Counted from the first letter of the stretch, positions 37,300-46,016 are shown. The stretch: 56,642 bases of DNA from Candidatus Endomicrobiellum meruensis (GCA_031282625.1 JAITDI010000004.1:1-56642), one strand, 5' to 3'. A program made the numbers and translations. The notes: generated by a model not told the origin, from the letters alone.

Positions 37300-37548
37300 T
37301 TAAAGTTCGTTGTGGTCTCTAAGAATTCCCTCGGCTTTCCAACAATTTTCACCGACGCTTTTACAATAATCAAGAGCATTATGGCAAAAGTCTAGTGCTT
37401 CTCTAAGATACTGTCCTCCTAAACGTACCCTAAGCTCGTACATCTTCATGCAGTTATCGCATAGCTTATCACATTTCATATCGAAAGCATGACTCCCTGA
37501 TACTGCAAAAGAACAACACATCATCACTACTAACACAAACTTTTTCAT
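37300..37548 (-). CDS. small exported Cys-rich protein, unknown
   Basis: 82 residues. A clear signal peptide (MKKFVLVVMMCCSFAVSGSH then AF) is followed by about 60 residues with six cysteines (CDKLCDNC, then FCHNALDYC and ENCWK), spaced as for disulfides in a helical hairpin. AAGGAAA precedes the ATG. It converges with the preceding exported protein, 18 bases apart. No family is recognised. Confidence 0.68.
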   Translation of the reverse strand: MKKFVLVVMMCCSFAVSGSHAFDMKCDKLCDNCMKMYELRVRLGGQYLREALDFCHNALDYCKSVGENCWKAEGILRDHNEL

Positions 37549-37634
37549 ATCAGTTTTTCCTTTTCAATCTAAAATACGGAAGACAGAAACTTCCGTTTGG
37601 TTTAACTTCTAACATTTTAAGTTTAAGCTGTAAA

Positions 37635-37672
37635 GTTTTGACGCTAATAAAAGTTTTAATTGAAAATGTAAT
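37635..37672 (+). repeat. degenerate CRISPR-repeat-like sequence (crRNA orientation)
   Basis: GTTTTGACGCTAATAAAAG aligns with GTTTTGACGGTACTAAAAG of the repeat (two mismatches). After a short insertion AAAATGT follows, as in the repeat. It lies 1.3 kb from the array and in the opposite orientation on the plus strand. It could be a relic repeat, or chance given the AT-rich background. Confidence 0.45.
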
Positions 37673-37691
37673 CTTAAGTATTTAAACGATT

Positions 37692-37724
37692 AAGGGAAGC
37701 GGCTATTTAAATGCCGCTTCCCTT
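37692..37724. terminator. strong GC-rich hairpin, likely bidirectional terminator
   Basis: AAGGGAAGCGGC, nine-base loop, GCCGCTTCCCTT: a perfect 12-base-pair stem in very AT-rich DNA. T-runs are short on both sides. It lies just after the small broken gene (37770-37940, minus) and ahead of 37548. Confidence 0.65.
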
Positions 37725-37769
37725 TATCTCTCCATTATCTCATCTCACCACCATGCCACATGACAACCA

Positions 37770-37940
37770 TTAGAAGCCCAGAGGTTGACATGTGCATGTC
37801 TCCGTTGCGGTGTCATAAACGCAACCATATGGGCAGTCGTACCACCCAGCAACAAGATGTTATAGTAAAGGAAACAAAATAAAGAAGCTTAAAACAAAGA
37901 TAACTTTACGCAATTTTGATGCTTTTAAATTGTTTAACAT
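37770..37940 (-). pseudogene. small exported Cys-rich peptide with an in-frame stop
   Basis: From an ATG at 37940 the frame reads MLNNLKASKLRKVIFVLSFF then ILFPLL, TAA, then HLVAGWYDCPYGCVYDTATE, TCTCQPLGF and TAA. Codon 27, at the end of a would-be signal peptide, is the only internal stop in 57 codons. The CPYGC ... CTC pattern looks like a designed disulfide peptide. The terminator-like hairpin follows at 37724. It may be a decayed member of the exported small-protein group here. A very short gene of this kind can also be chance. Confidence 0.42.
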
Positions 37941-38055
37941 TTTTATACTCTCTTTTATAAACGTCTTTAAAAAATCCGTATCCAAAAAGGGATAGCAATA
38001 TAAAAACAATACTAAACACTTTTAAAGTAACAACAGTTTTAGTAGTTGCCACAAA

Positions 38056-38089
38056 ATTATAACATTTTAAATTTTAGTACTATCAAAAC
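38056..38089 (+). repeat. solitary degenerate CRISPR repeat
   Basis: 34 bases: ATTATAACATTTTAAAT is identical to the array repeat on the plus strand. The rest, TTTAGTACTATCAAAAC, differs from TTTAGTACCGTCAAAAC by two substitutions, and two bases are missing between the halves. The match is far too long to be chance. It ends at the stop codon of the phosphomannomutase-like gene, 1.7 kb from the array. It is either a relic of a larger or moved array or a second RNA element. Confidence 0.85.
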
Positions 38090-38895
38090 TATTTGTTATT
38101 CAATTTTTTCATAGTGTCGTTGGGATTATCAACTGGAACTATTTTAGTGTTGCCAAGTTCTAAAAGCCTTTGAGCTATGGAGTAATCATTTCCACCTTTT
38201 TCAGTTCGGTCACCTACAAAAATTATTAGCGAATCAGGAAATCTGTTCCTCAAAACGTCTGCAACCTGTTCTTTTCCTTTGCCTTTAGGAACAATATCCA
38301 TGCTAATAGCCCCGCCGATTGTAATATCTAGTTCGGGAAACAACGGAGCTAACTTTTTTTGGATTCCTACTCTTTCTTTAGCAGCGTTGTCCCAATCAGC
38401 ATATTTTTTACGCTCTTCTATCGGACAATCTCTCCCCACAACACAGAAATTTATCATGCCAGTTCTAAACTCTATATAATTAGGGTACAATTTATAAGGA
38501 TATTTAGTGTTTTTTCTAAAATCTTCCAACATTTGCAAGAGTTTTTTGTCAAAAACAAAATCATTTTTATATATAAGCTGATTATGTTCATAATATTCGT
38601 TGCCCATAACAGCAAAAATACCTTTCATGTTTTTGCAAATTTTATTTGGGATTTGGGATTTAATTTTACCTAAATCAGAACCAGTTACAAGATAAACATC
38701 ATTTCTAGCAATAAACTTTTTAAACCATTTGGCAAACTCTTTTTGCATAGGTTGTCTTGATGGGGTTAAGGTTCCATCCATATCAAACACATAGATTTCT
38801 TTAGGATTTAAAGTATTTGCACAAGCAACATATGATGATGCGCCCATTAAAAACAAAAATAGAATTAGAATGAGATTTCTGAATAGTCTCTTCAT
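38089..38895 (-). CDS. exported HAD protein resembling eukaryotic-type phosphomannomutase
   Basis: 268 residues. A signal peptide (MKRLFRNLILILFLFLMGAS then SYVACA) precedes a HAD-IIB fold. The nucleophile loop is YVFDMDGTLTPSRQPM (two Asp), then LVTGSDLGKIKSQI. The cap region is NYIEFRTGMINFCVVGRDCP then IEERKKYADWD. The end is GGAISMDIVPKGKGKEQV and GDRTEKGGNDYSIA. These correspond to the PMM1/PMM2 family, which normally is cytosolic and about 250 residues long. A mutase needs bisphosphate-activated sugars, which are unlikely outside the cytoplasm, so a secreted sugar phosphatase is as likely. The ortholog source (host eukaryote or bacterium) cannot be told here. Confidence 0.8.
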   Translation of the reverse strand: MKRLFRNLILILFLFLMGASSYVACANTLNPKEIYVFDMDGTLTPSRQPMQKEFAKWFKKFIARNDVYLVTGSDLGKIKSQIPNKICKNMKGIFAVMGNEYYEHNQLIYKNDFVFDKKLLQMLEDFRKNTKYPYKLYPNYIEFRTGMINFCVVGRDCPIEERKKYADWDNAAKERVGIQKKLAPLFPELDITIGGAISMDIVPKGKGKEQVADVLRNRFPDSLIIFVGDRTEKGGNDYSIAQRLLELGNTKIVPVDNPNDTMKKLNNK

Positions 38896-38940
38896 TTTAC
38901 AACTCCTTTTAAAAAGATTTTACTATTTGTGAAAAGTCAC

Positions 38941-41592
38941 TTATTTCAAAAATTTTAAACTTTCGTTTATCTTTTCAATTTTTAAATTAGCATCGTTAAG
39001 TCTTGTTTGAATCTTTTCCACTTTTGCTTTCGGCGCCCTTTTGACAAAATTATCATTGTTTAGTTTGGCAGCAGTTCTTTCAGCTTCCTGCTTGGCAATC
39101 GCTATTTCTTTTGAAAGTCTTGACTTCTCTTTTTCTATATCAATAAGCCCTTCTAAAGGAAGAAATATTTCAAAACCTCCAGCAACGGATAGAGCTGAAT
39201 TTTTAGGTCTTTCAATATTTTTGCCAAACCGTATGGAACTTATTTTGGCAAGTTGTTTTATATAACTTTCGTTTTCTTTTGCAGTTTTTTCTTTATTCTC
39301 ATCTATAACATTAAACAATGCCTCTATTTGAACAGCAGGAGAGATATTCATCTCACTTCTTAGCGTTCTTATTTTTACAATTATATCTTGCACTGTTTTC
39401 ATTTTCTCTAAAGACTCAAAAAATCCCGAAGTTTTTATCTTGAGAAATACACTTTCGGCTATTATTTTCTCATCTTTGTTTAATATTTGCCAAATTTCCG
39501 AAGTTATAAACGGCATTATTGGCGATAATAATTGCAAAGTTCCTTTTAATATATAAACAAGTATTGAAAGCACTTGTCTTTTTACGTTAATATCGGAAGA
39601 GATCATACGTATTTTTGACAACTCTATATACCAATCGCAGTATTTTGTCCAGAAGAAATCATAAATTTCCCTTGCAACTGCATCAATATTATAAGAATCA
39701 TAAGCTGTTTTAACTTTTTCAAGAGTGTTTTCAAATTCGGTTATGATCCATTCGTCAGCAAGCTCGGCAGGGTTTATGTCTTCATTAAGTTTGTCTATGC
39801 CTTCCAAGTTCATAAGTATAAATCTTGACGCATTCCAAACTTTGTTTGAAAAATTTCTTGCAGCTAAAAAAGACTCTTCGGAAATCTGCATATCTCTTCC
39901 GGGAGCGGCAGACTGAGCCAAAGCAAATCTTAGAGCATCTGTGCCATATTTTTCAATAATATCGCGCGGATCAACCACATTGCCTAAAGACTTTGACATC
40001 TTTTTGCCATGCTTATCTCTAACTATACCGTGTATAAATATGTCTTTATACGGCACGTCTTTCATAAATTCAAGACCAAACTGAACCATTCTTGCAACCC
40101 ATAGATAAATTATCTCGTGACCTGTAGCCAAAACAGATGTTGGATAGAAATATTTCAAGTCTTGGCTGTTTTCGTTTTCACCCCAACCAAACACGCTTAT
40201 AGTCCACAAAGCTGAAGAAAACCATGTATCCAAAACATCTTCGTCCTGCACAAAGTTTTTGCCTTTACACTGAGGGCATTCTTTAGGTTTGTCAAAAGAA
40301 GCTATAGGCTTACAACTCGTTTTGTTGCCTTTGTCGTCAACACAATAATATACCGGTATTCTATGTCCCCACCATATCTGGCGGCTTATACACCAGTCTC
40401 TTAAGTTTTCAAGCCATAAAATATAAGGTCTTTTCCAAGATTGAGGATGGAAAACCGTTTTAGCATCATTAGCCGCATCTACAGCTTTATTAGACATTTC
40501 TCTAACATTTAAGAACCACTGTTCAGACATTAAAGGCTCTACTTTAGTTGAACATCTGTAACATCTACCTACAGAATGAACATAATCTTCTATTTTTACC
40601 AAAAAACCTGCTTCTTCTAAATCTTTAACTACTTGTCTTCTTGCTTCTTCAACGCTTAATCCCTGATATTTTGCAGGTACGTTTATCATTTTGCCATTAA
40701 TATCTATTATTTCTATTGTTTCTAAACTACTTCTTTTTGCTATTTCATTATCTGTTGCATCGTGAGCAGGTGTAACTTTAACCGCTCCAGTGCCGAAAGA
40801 TTTATTTATAATATAATCTGAAATTATTCTTATTTCTCTGTTTACTAAAGGAAGTTTTAAAGTTTTGCCTACTAAATGCGTATATCTTTCATCGTCAGGG
40901 TTTACGGCAACTGCAGTATCTCCAAGCATTGTTTCAGGACGAGTTGTTGCAACAATAACATAACCATCAGAATCTCTTAAAGGATACTTTATATGCCATA
41001 GATTGCTTTTTTCATCTTCATATTCTACTTCTATATCAGACAATGCTGTTGAACATCTAGGACACCAATTTACAAGTCTTTTGCCTCTGTATATAAGACC
41101 TTTATCAAATAACTGTATAAACGCTTTTTTTACAGATTTAGAGCGACTTTCGTCCATTGTAAAAGAAACTCTGTCCCAGTCTAACCCGCAGCCTATCATT
41201 TTAAGTTGGTCTAATATTGTATCACCTGTTTCGCTTCGCCACTGCCACATTTCTTCTAAAAACTTCTCTCGTCCCAAATCATATTTAGTTATTCCTTCTT
41301 TTTTGAGAAGTTTTTCAACTACATTTTGCGTAGCTATTCCGCCGTGATCTGTTCCCGGCACCCATAAAGTGTTATACCCTTGCATTTTTTTAAACCTTAT
41401 TATAATGTCTTGCAAAGTAGTATTTAAAGCATGCCCCATATGCAAAGACCCTGTTACGTTTGCAGGCGGTATTACTATTGTAAACGGCTTTTTATTTTTA
41501 TCTATTTTTGCTGAAAACGTTTTATTTTCTACCCAATATTTGCTCCATTTTTTTTCAATTTCTTTAGAATTGTAAACTTTATCCATATCCAT
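38941..41592 (-). CDS. valS: valyl-tRNA synthetase
   Basis: 883 residues, full length. The class I HIGH motif is in PPANVTGSLHMGHALN, the KMSKS loop is HGKKMSKSLGN, and the editing domain has VATTRPETMLGDTAVAV. The C-terminal coiled coil (from about 820) ends ARLNDANLKIEKINESLKFL. The start codon is preceded by AGGGGC. It is divergent from the SDR gene, with overlapping promoters. Confidence 0.97.
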   Translation of the reverse strand: MDMDKVYNSKEIEKKWSKYWVENKTFSAKIDKNKKPFTIVIPPANVTGSLHMGHALNTTLQDIIIRFKKMQGYNTLWVPGTDHGGIATQNVVEKLLKKEGITKYDLGREKFLEEMWQWRSETGDTILDQLKMIGCGLDWDRVSFTMDESRSKSVKKAFIQLFDKGLIYRGKRLVNWCPRCSTALSDIEVEYEDEKSNLWHIKYPLRDSDGYVIVATTRPETMLGDTAVAVNPDDERYTHLVGKTLKLPLVNREIRIISDYIINKSFGTGAVKVTPAHDATDNEIAKRSSLETIEIIDINGKMINVPAKYQGLSVEEARRQVVKDLEEAGFLVKIEDYVHSVGRCYRCSTKVEPLMSEQWFLNVREMSNKAVDAANDAKTVFHPQSWKRPYILWLENLRDWCISRQIWWGHRIPVYYCVDDKGNKTSCKPIASFDKPKECPQCKGKNFVQDEDVLDTWFSSALWTISVFGWGENENSQDLKYFYPTSVLATGHEIIYLWVARMVQFGLEFMKDVPYKDIFIHGIVRDKHGKKMSKSLGNVVDPRDIIEKYGTDALRFALAQSAAPGRDMQISEESFLAARNFSNKVWNASRFILMNLEGIDKLNEDINPAELADEWIITEFENTLEKVKTAYDSYNIDAVAREIYDFFWTKYCDWYIELSKIRMISSDINVKRQVLSILVYILKGTLQLLSPIMPFITSEIWQILNKDEKIIAESVFLKIKTSGFFESLEKMKTVQDIIVKIRTLRSEMNISPAVQIEALFNVIDENKEKTAKENESYIKQLAKISSIRFGKNIERPKNSALSVAGGFEIFLPLEGLIDIEKEKSRLSKEIAIAKQEAERTAAKLNNDNFVKRAPKAKVEKIQTRLNDANLKIEKINESLKFLK

Positions 41593-41643
41593 TTAATAAG
41601 CCCCTTTAAGAATCTAACATTCGCTAAAGCTAAATAATAAAGA

Positions 41644-41665
41644 ATTATACCAAATTTTGTATAAT
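41644..41665. promoter_or_regulatory. divergent -10 boxes for valS and the SDR gene
   Basis: Minus strand: TGGTATAAT (41652-41644), an extended -10 for valS. Plus strand: TATAAT at 41660-41665 in TTTTGTATAAT for the SDR gene. The two boxes are eight bases apart, so polymerase binding at one should hinder the other. -35 elements are weak. Confidence 0.5.
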
Positions 41666-41695
41666 CTGTCGTATAGCTTTGTGGAGATAAAATCT

Positions 41696-42397
41696 ATGGA
41701 AAAGAAAACAGTTTTAATAACAGGAGCTTCAAGAGGGATAGGTAAACAGTTGGCTTTAGCTTTTTCCAAAAATAATTGGAATGTCTGCGGCTGTTACAAA
41801 AATAACGCTCCTGAGCTTGAAATTCAAAATTCCAAGTTTTTTAAAACAGATATATCAAATTACAAAGAAGTAAAAGATTTGATAAAAAATACAGTCGGCA
41901 AATTCGGTAAAATAAACTGCGTTATAAACAATGCATCCATTGCATCTGGAGCCACAATATTTAAAATGACTGATGAAATGTGGAATTCAGTTCTAAAAAC
42001 CGATTTAAGCGGAACCTTTTATATGGTTAAAGAGTCTCTGAAACAAATGATAAAACAAAGAAGCGGTTCAATAATAAATATAGCGTCAATATCCGCATTT
42101 AAATCTTATGTAGGGTCTGCCAGCTATTCTGCGTCTAAAGCTGGAGTTATAGCTCTTACAAAAACAGCGGCAAGAGAAGGCGGTCGTTTTGGAGTAACAG
42201 TAAACGCCATTTTACCAGGCTTTCATCTTTCAGGTATGGGCGTCAATTCAAGCGATGAATACATAGATATCGTTAAAAAAGAAAGCGTTTTAAATACAAC
42301 GACCGATATTAAAGAACTTACTAATTTTATAGTGTTTTTATCGCAAGTTAAAACAGTGTCAGGACAGACTTTTAATTTTGATTCAAGGTTATTGTAA
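41696..42397 (+). CDS. short-chain dehydrogenase, 3-oxoacyl-ACP reductase-like
   Basis: 233 residues from the ATG at 41696 (GGAG upstream). The Rossmann loop is VLITGASRGIGKQLAL, the structural NNAS motif is VINNASIASG, and the catalytic set is Ser in NIASISAFKS, Tyr-x-x-x-Lys in YSASKAGVIAL. It resembles FabG but is slightly short. Downstream, on the same strand, are a ketoacyl synthase and bioF, so it may serve the making of a pimeloyl-type acyl chain for biotin. That role is inference from position. Confidence 0.87.
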   Translation: MEKKTVLITGASRGIGKQLALAFSKNNWNVCGCYKNNAPELEIQNSKFFKTDISNYKEVKDLIKNTVGKFGKINCVINNASIASGATIFKMTDEMWNSVLKTDLSGTFYMVKESLKQMIKQRSGSIINIASISAFKSYVGSASYSASKAGVIALTKTAAREGGRFGVTVNAILPGFHLSGMGVNSSDEYIDIVKKESVLNTTTDIKELTNFIVFLSQVKTVSGQTFNFDSRLL

Positions 42398-42423
42398 ATA
42401 TTATAAAGATGGATAGAACGGAA

Positions 42424-42697
42424 ATGAAAAAGATTAAATTGTTTGTTTAGCAGCTTTGTTTTGTTACATAGTTTGCGTGTTAGGCTATGCATTAAAATTA
42501 AAAGATTTTTATGAACCGTTCATATTTTTGATTATAATGGAACAAGATATGCTCATTGTGCTACAGGCAATATTTTAGTTGATTCCGACATTCCAAAATA
42601 TTGTTCATATATTTACAAAGGATTTGACGAAGTTAATCTTTGCGGATACAATCCCGATTATATTGGGAAAGGGTCAAATCTTAAAGATTTTTTATAG
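42424..42697 (+). pseudogene. small exported protein remnant, two frameshifts
   Basis: MKKIKLFV is followed, after a one-base shift, by LAALFCYIVCVLGYALKLKD and FYEPF, giving a good signal peptide. A second shift gives FDYNGTRYAHCATGNILVDS, DIPKYCSYIYKGFDEVNLCG and NPDYIGKGSNLKDFL with a stop at 42697. The tail has cysteines and aromatic residues as in secreted small proteins. No family is recognised. The reconstruction needs two frameshifts, so it is tentative. It falls between the SDR and ketoacyl synthase genes. Confidence 0.45.
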
Positions 42698-42788
42698 GTA
42701 TAGTTGATTTGGCAATTTTGTCGTTAGCAGTTTTTATTTTTACATAAATGCATTTTTTTTATTAGGAGTTGTCCTTGAGGATTAGCAA

Positions 42789-43880
42789 ATGAAGTTAGGC
42801 ATTACAGGAATAGGCATAATTTCACCGCTGGGAACAGGAAAAGAAACTAATTGGAAAAGGCTTATAAATTCTGAATCGGCTGTTAAATACAATAAAATTT
42901 TAGACATACATTCCGCATGTGTCAACGGTTTTGTCATGCAAGAAAGCGAACGCCAATATGAAATGGCAAAAAGCGCCATTTTGGAAGCTGTTTCAGATGC
43001 AGGTTTAAATAATTCAGATTTTGACCGCAAAAGAATAGGATTATGTCTTGGCGAAAGCAAAATCAACCTTTTTAGAAATGACTTTTCTCTTGAAAACTCT
43101 CTTATAAACAAATTAAAAGAAACTTTCTGCTTCTACGGTGAAAGTATAACTCTCTCCGCAGCTTGCGCAACTGGAATTCTCACAATTATAAAAGGCTGTC
43201 AACTTATAAAAAACAGATTATGCGATGCCGTCATATGCGGCTGCAGCGAAACTTCAATTCACCCATTGTATATTGCAGGACTCAAAAACATGGGCGTTTT
43301 AACAAAACATACTCCTACTCCTTTTGACAAAAACAGGGACGGATTTGCAGTTGGCGAAGGTGCGTGTTTCGTCGTAATTGAAAATATAGAAAAAGATTTA
43401 ACACGAAACATTAAAGCTTATTGCGAAATAGATGGCGTTTCAAACGGTATATATTCCGACAACCCTTTATCTATCAACTCTTACAAAAGTATGGCAAGCA
43501 TCATAAGAAAGGCTGCAAATTCGCAAACACCAGACTACATACACGCTCATGGTACTGGAACAAAATTAAATGACTGCAACGAAAGTTTGGCTATTGCCAA
43601 AACTTTTAAAGGCGCGGACAAAATTTCAATAAGTTCTACAAAAGCTGCTACAGGACATATGCTTAGCATTTCTGGTTTGGCAGGAGTAGTTTTTTCAATT
43701 CTTGCAATGGAAAATAATATTGTCCCACCAACGCTAAACTTTAAAAATACAGACATAAATTTAGGGTTAGACTATACGCCTAATTTTGCAAAAGAGAAAA
43801 TTATAAATTCTGTGCTTACTTTGTCATTTGGCTTTGGCGGGCAAGGCTGTGCATTATTTTTAAAAAAATTTACAATCTAA
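42789..43880 (+). CDS. beta-ketoacyl-ACP synthase (KAS I/II type)
   Basis: 363 residues, shorter than the ~410 of FabF. The catalytic triad is complete: Cys in LSAACATGILT, His in YIHAHGTGTKLND and His in KAATGHMLSISG, with the closing FGFGGQGCALF. It condenses malonyl-ACP with an acyl chain. The start has GAGG eight bases before. Because it stands between an SDR and bioF in a biotin gene region that lacks bioC and bioH, a role in supplying the biotin acyl chain is plausible but unproven. Ordinary fatty-acid synthesis is the alternative. Confidence 0.9.
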   Translation: MKLGITGIGIISPLGTGKETNWKRLINSESAVKYNKILDIHSACVNGFVMQESERQYEMAKSAILEAVSDAGLNNSDFDRKRIGLCLGESKINLFRNDFSLENSLINKLKETFCFYGESITLSAACATGILTIIKGCQLIKNRLCDAVICGCSETSIHPLYIAGLKNMGVLTKHTPTPFDKNRDGFAVGEGACFVVIENIEKDLTRNIKAYCEIDGVSNGIYSDNPLSINSYKSMASIIRKAANSQTPDYIHAHGTGTKLNDCNESLAIAKTFKGADKISISSTKAATGHMLSISGLAGVVFSILAMENNIVPPTLNFKNTDINLGLDYTPNFAKEKIINSVLTLSFGFGGQGCALFLKKFTI

Positions 43881-43886
43881 TAAAAA

Positions 43887-44303
43887 TTATTCACCTATAA
43901 TTTTTATTAAAACTTTTTTACGTCTCATGCCGTCAAATTCGCCGTAGAATATTTGTTCCCACGGACCAAAATCCAGTCTCCCGCTTGTTATTGCAACTAC
44001 AACTTCTCTACCCATAATTTGTCTTTTTAAATGAGCGTCTCCGTTATCTTCCCCTGTACGGTTGTGGTTGTACAAGGAAGGATCATGAGGAGCAAGCTCT
44101 TCCAGCCAGCGTTTATAATCGCTGTGTAACCCTGATTCATTATCGTTTATAAAAACACTTGCCGTTATATGCATAGCGTTTATAAGCACAAGACCTTCTT
44201 TAACACCACTTTCTAAAACAACATTCTTAACTTCTTCAGTTATATTTATAAAATCAATTCTTTTATTAATGTTAAAAACTAGTTCTTTTCTATAAGTTTT
44301 CAT
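43887..44303 (-). CDS. YjbQ (UPF0047) family protein
   Basis: 138 residues. Family marks are [38 protein letters not shown] and [20 protein letters not shown], including the invariant His and Glu residues. YjbQ proteins have weak thiamin-phosphate synthase activity and no agreed role. It lies convergent to the ketoacyl synthase and divergent from bioF. Confidence 0.9.
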   Translation of the reverse strand: MKTYRKELVFNINKRIDFINITEEVKNVVLESGVKEGLVLINAMHITASVFINDNESGLHSDYKRWLEELAPHDPSLYNHNRTGEDNGDAHLKRQIMGREVVVAITSGRLDFGPWEQIFYGEFDGMRRKKVLIKIIGE

Positions 44304-44366
44304 GTATAGCTCCTTTTGAATTTTTGCTTTTTCGTTCTAACAAAAGCCAAAAATGCAGTCAATAAA

Positions 44367-44375
44367 TGGTATAAT
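44367..44375 (+). promoter_or_regulatory. extended -10 promoter of bioF
   Basis: TGGTATAAT about 40 bases before the bioF start. No clear -35 and no visible BirA-type operator palindrome at this site. Confidence 0.5.
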
Positions 44376-44417
44376 GAAATTTGTACTTCACTAGAGAAAA
44401 TTATTGGATACAAATAA

Positions 44418-45566
44418 ATGTTTGATAACTTTTTATCAAAAAAAATATCTGAAATAAAAGATACTGAGCTTCTTAGAACACTGCGCTGCTCAGAGTCCGC
44501 TCCGTATACAAAAATAAAAATAAACGGCAGAGAACTAATAAATTTTTCTTCTAACAATTATTTAGACCTTGCAGGAAATAAAGAAATAACTAATGCCGCT
44601 ATAAAAATTATTGAAAAGTACGGTTTTGCAGCTACGTCTTCTAGGCTTATATCAGGCAACATTGATATTCACGAAGAATTAGAATCTAAGCTTTCTGATT
44701 TTAAAAATAAGCAGGCAACTCTTATCTTTCCTAGTGGATACCAAACTAATGTGGGCGTTATAAGTACATTAATGTCAACTGAACAAGAATCCTGCATAAT
44801 AATGGACAAACTTAATCATGCGTCGCTTTGGGACGGAGCAAAACTTTCAGGCAAAAGAATTTTTGTTTACGAACATTGCGATATGAATTCTCTTGAAAAA
44901 ACACTTAAGAGAACATATGAATATAAATTTAAACTCGCTATAACGGAATCTGTTTTTTCTATGGACGGAGATTTTACGCCTTTAAAAGATTTTGCGCAAC
45001 TATGTCAAAAATACGATGCTGTAAGCATGGTTGACGAAGCACATTCTACGGGACTATTTGGCAAAGAAGGTAAAGGTCTTGCTGAAATGTTAGGTGTTTC
45101 AAAACAGATAGATATAACAATAGGCACATTGTCAAAAGCATTTGCCGTACAAGGCGGATTTGTGTGCGGGTCGCAAAAACTTAGAAATTTCCTAATAAAC
45201 AAATGCAGAGCTTTTATTTATACTACAGCTGTTTCCCCAGCTATATGCGCAGCCGCATTAAAATCTTTAGAAATTGTAAAAAATAGCGATAAAAAAAGGC
45301 AACATTTACATACCCTATCAGCTTTATTAAAAAACAAGCTTACAAATTTAGATCTTAATACTGCAAATTCCAAGTCGCAGATAATACCAATAATTACAGG
45401 CAGCATAGAAAACACGGAAAAACTATCTCTTAACCTGTTTAAAAATGGTATTTATATCCCTGCAATAAAACCTCCCACAGTACCTAAGAATCAGGCAAGA
45501 ATACGAATATCCCTTACAGCAGGTCATACATTACAGGATATAGAAAAATTTTTAAAAATATTTTAA
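44418..45566 (+). CDS. bioF: 8-amino-7-oxononanoate synthase
   Basis: 382 residues of the alpha-oxoamine synthase family. It condenses pimeloyl-ACP (or CoA) with alanine, the first step of the biotin ring. Motifs are FSSNNYLDLAGNKEI, ATSSRLISGNIDIHEELESK, DEAHSTGLFGKEGKG and the PLP lysine in GTLSKAFAVQGGFV. bioA and bioD lie just downstream on the other strand; bioB is not in the window. Confidence 0.94.
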   Translation: MFDNFLSKKISEIKDTELLRTLRCSESAPYTKIKINGRELINFSSNNYLDLAGNKEITNAAIKIIEKYGFAATSSRLISGNIDIHEELESKLSDFKNKQATLIFPSGYQTNVGVISTLMSTEQESCIIMDKLNHASLWDGAKLSGKRIFVYEHCDMNSLEKTLKRTYEYKFKLAITESVFSMDGDFTPLKDFAQLCQKYDAVSMVDEAHSTGLFGKEGKGLAEMLGVSKQIDITIGTLSKAFAVQGGFVCGSQKLRNFLINKCRAFIYTTAVSPAICAAALKSLEIVKNSDKKRQHLHTLSALLKNKLTNLDLNTANSKSQIIPIITGSIENTEKLSLNLFKNGIYIPAIKPPTVPKNQARIRISLTAGHTLQDIEKFLKIF

Positions 45567-46016
45567 TAACAACATAATTATACATTGTTCAATAATCAGA
45601 TAATTAACTTCAACTCGCCAAACCAGTAGTTATAAAAAAATCACTATTTTTTTTTATTTTTATTCAAAAATAAATCACATCTATCTGCTACAATCATTTT
45701 AGGACTGACATACATACGAATGGGTCTGAAGTTGACAAAGAAACAGGGGAAGTAAAGGAAAACCTAGAAGAGGATATGAGGTAGCTTTGCTAGACCGCGT
45801 TGATGCAATTAGACGTCGAATTCGACGAATCGAAAGATTAGAGGTCGATATCATAAATTTTATAGAGAATACTTTAAGAGAACTCTATGGAGGGGGTAAT
45901 ATGTAATAGAGCTTAGCTCCAAAAAAATGGCAATCCCAACGAAATACATGAGGAAAGAGTTTATGAAAATAAAGAGGACTCATGAACTAATGATGAGGAG
46001 GATGGAGATTAAAAAT
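45567..46016 (+). other. gene-poor stretch with a promoter box and a possible short peptide
   Basis: An extended -10 TGCTACAAT lies at 45686-45694. A possible TTG-started ORF (45787-45906, 39 codons) would give LDRVDAIRRRIRRIERLEVD followed by IINFIENTLRELYGGGNM, an Arg-rich amphipathic peptide. It is preceded by GAGG. I see no homology and would not call it a gene without expression data. Other frames are broken. Confidence 0.35.

Noticed and set aside
37930-38060. Possible extra tracrRNA next to the solitary repeat
   Set aside because: No promoter or stem-loop tail could be seen; kept only as a degenerate repeat.
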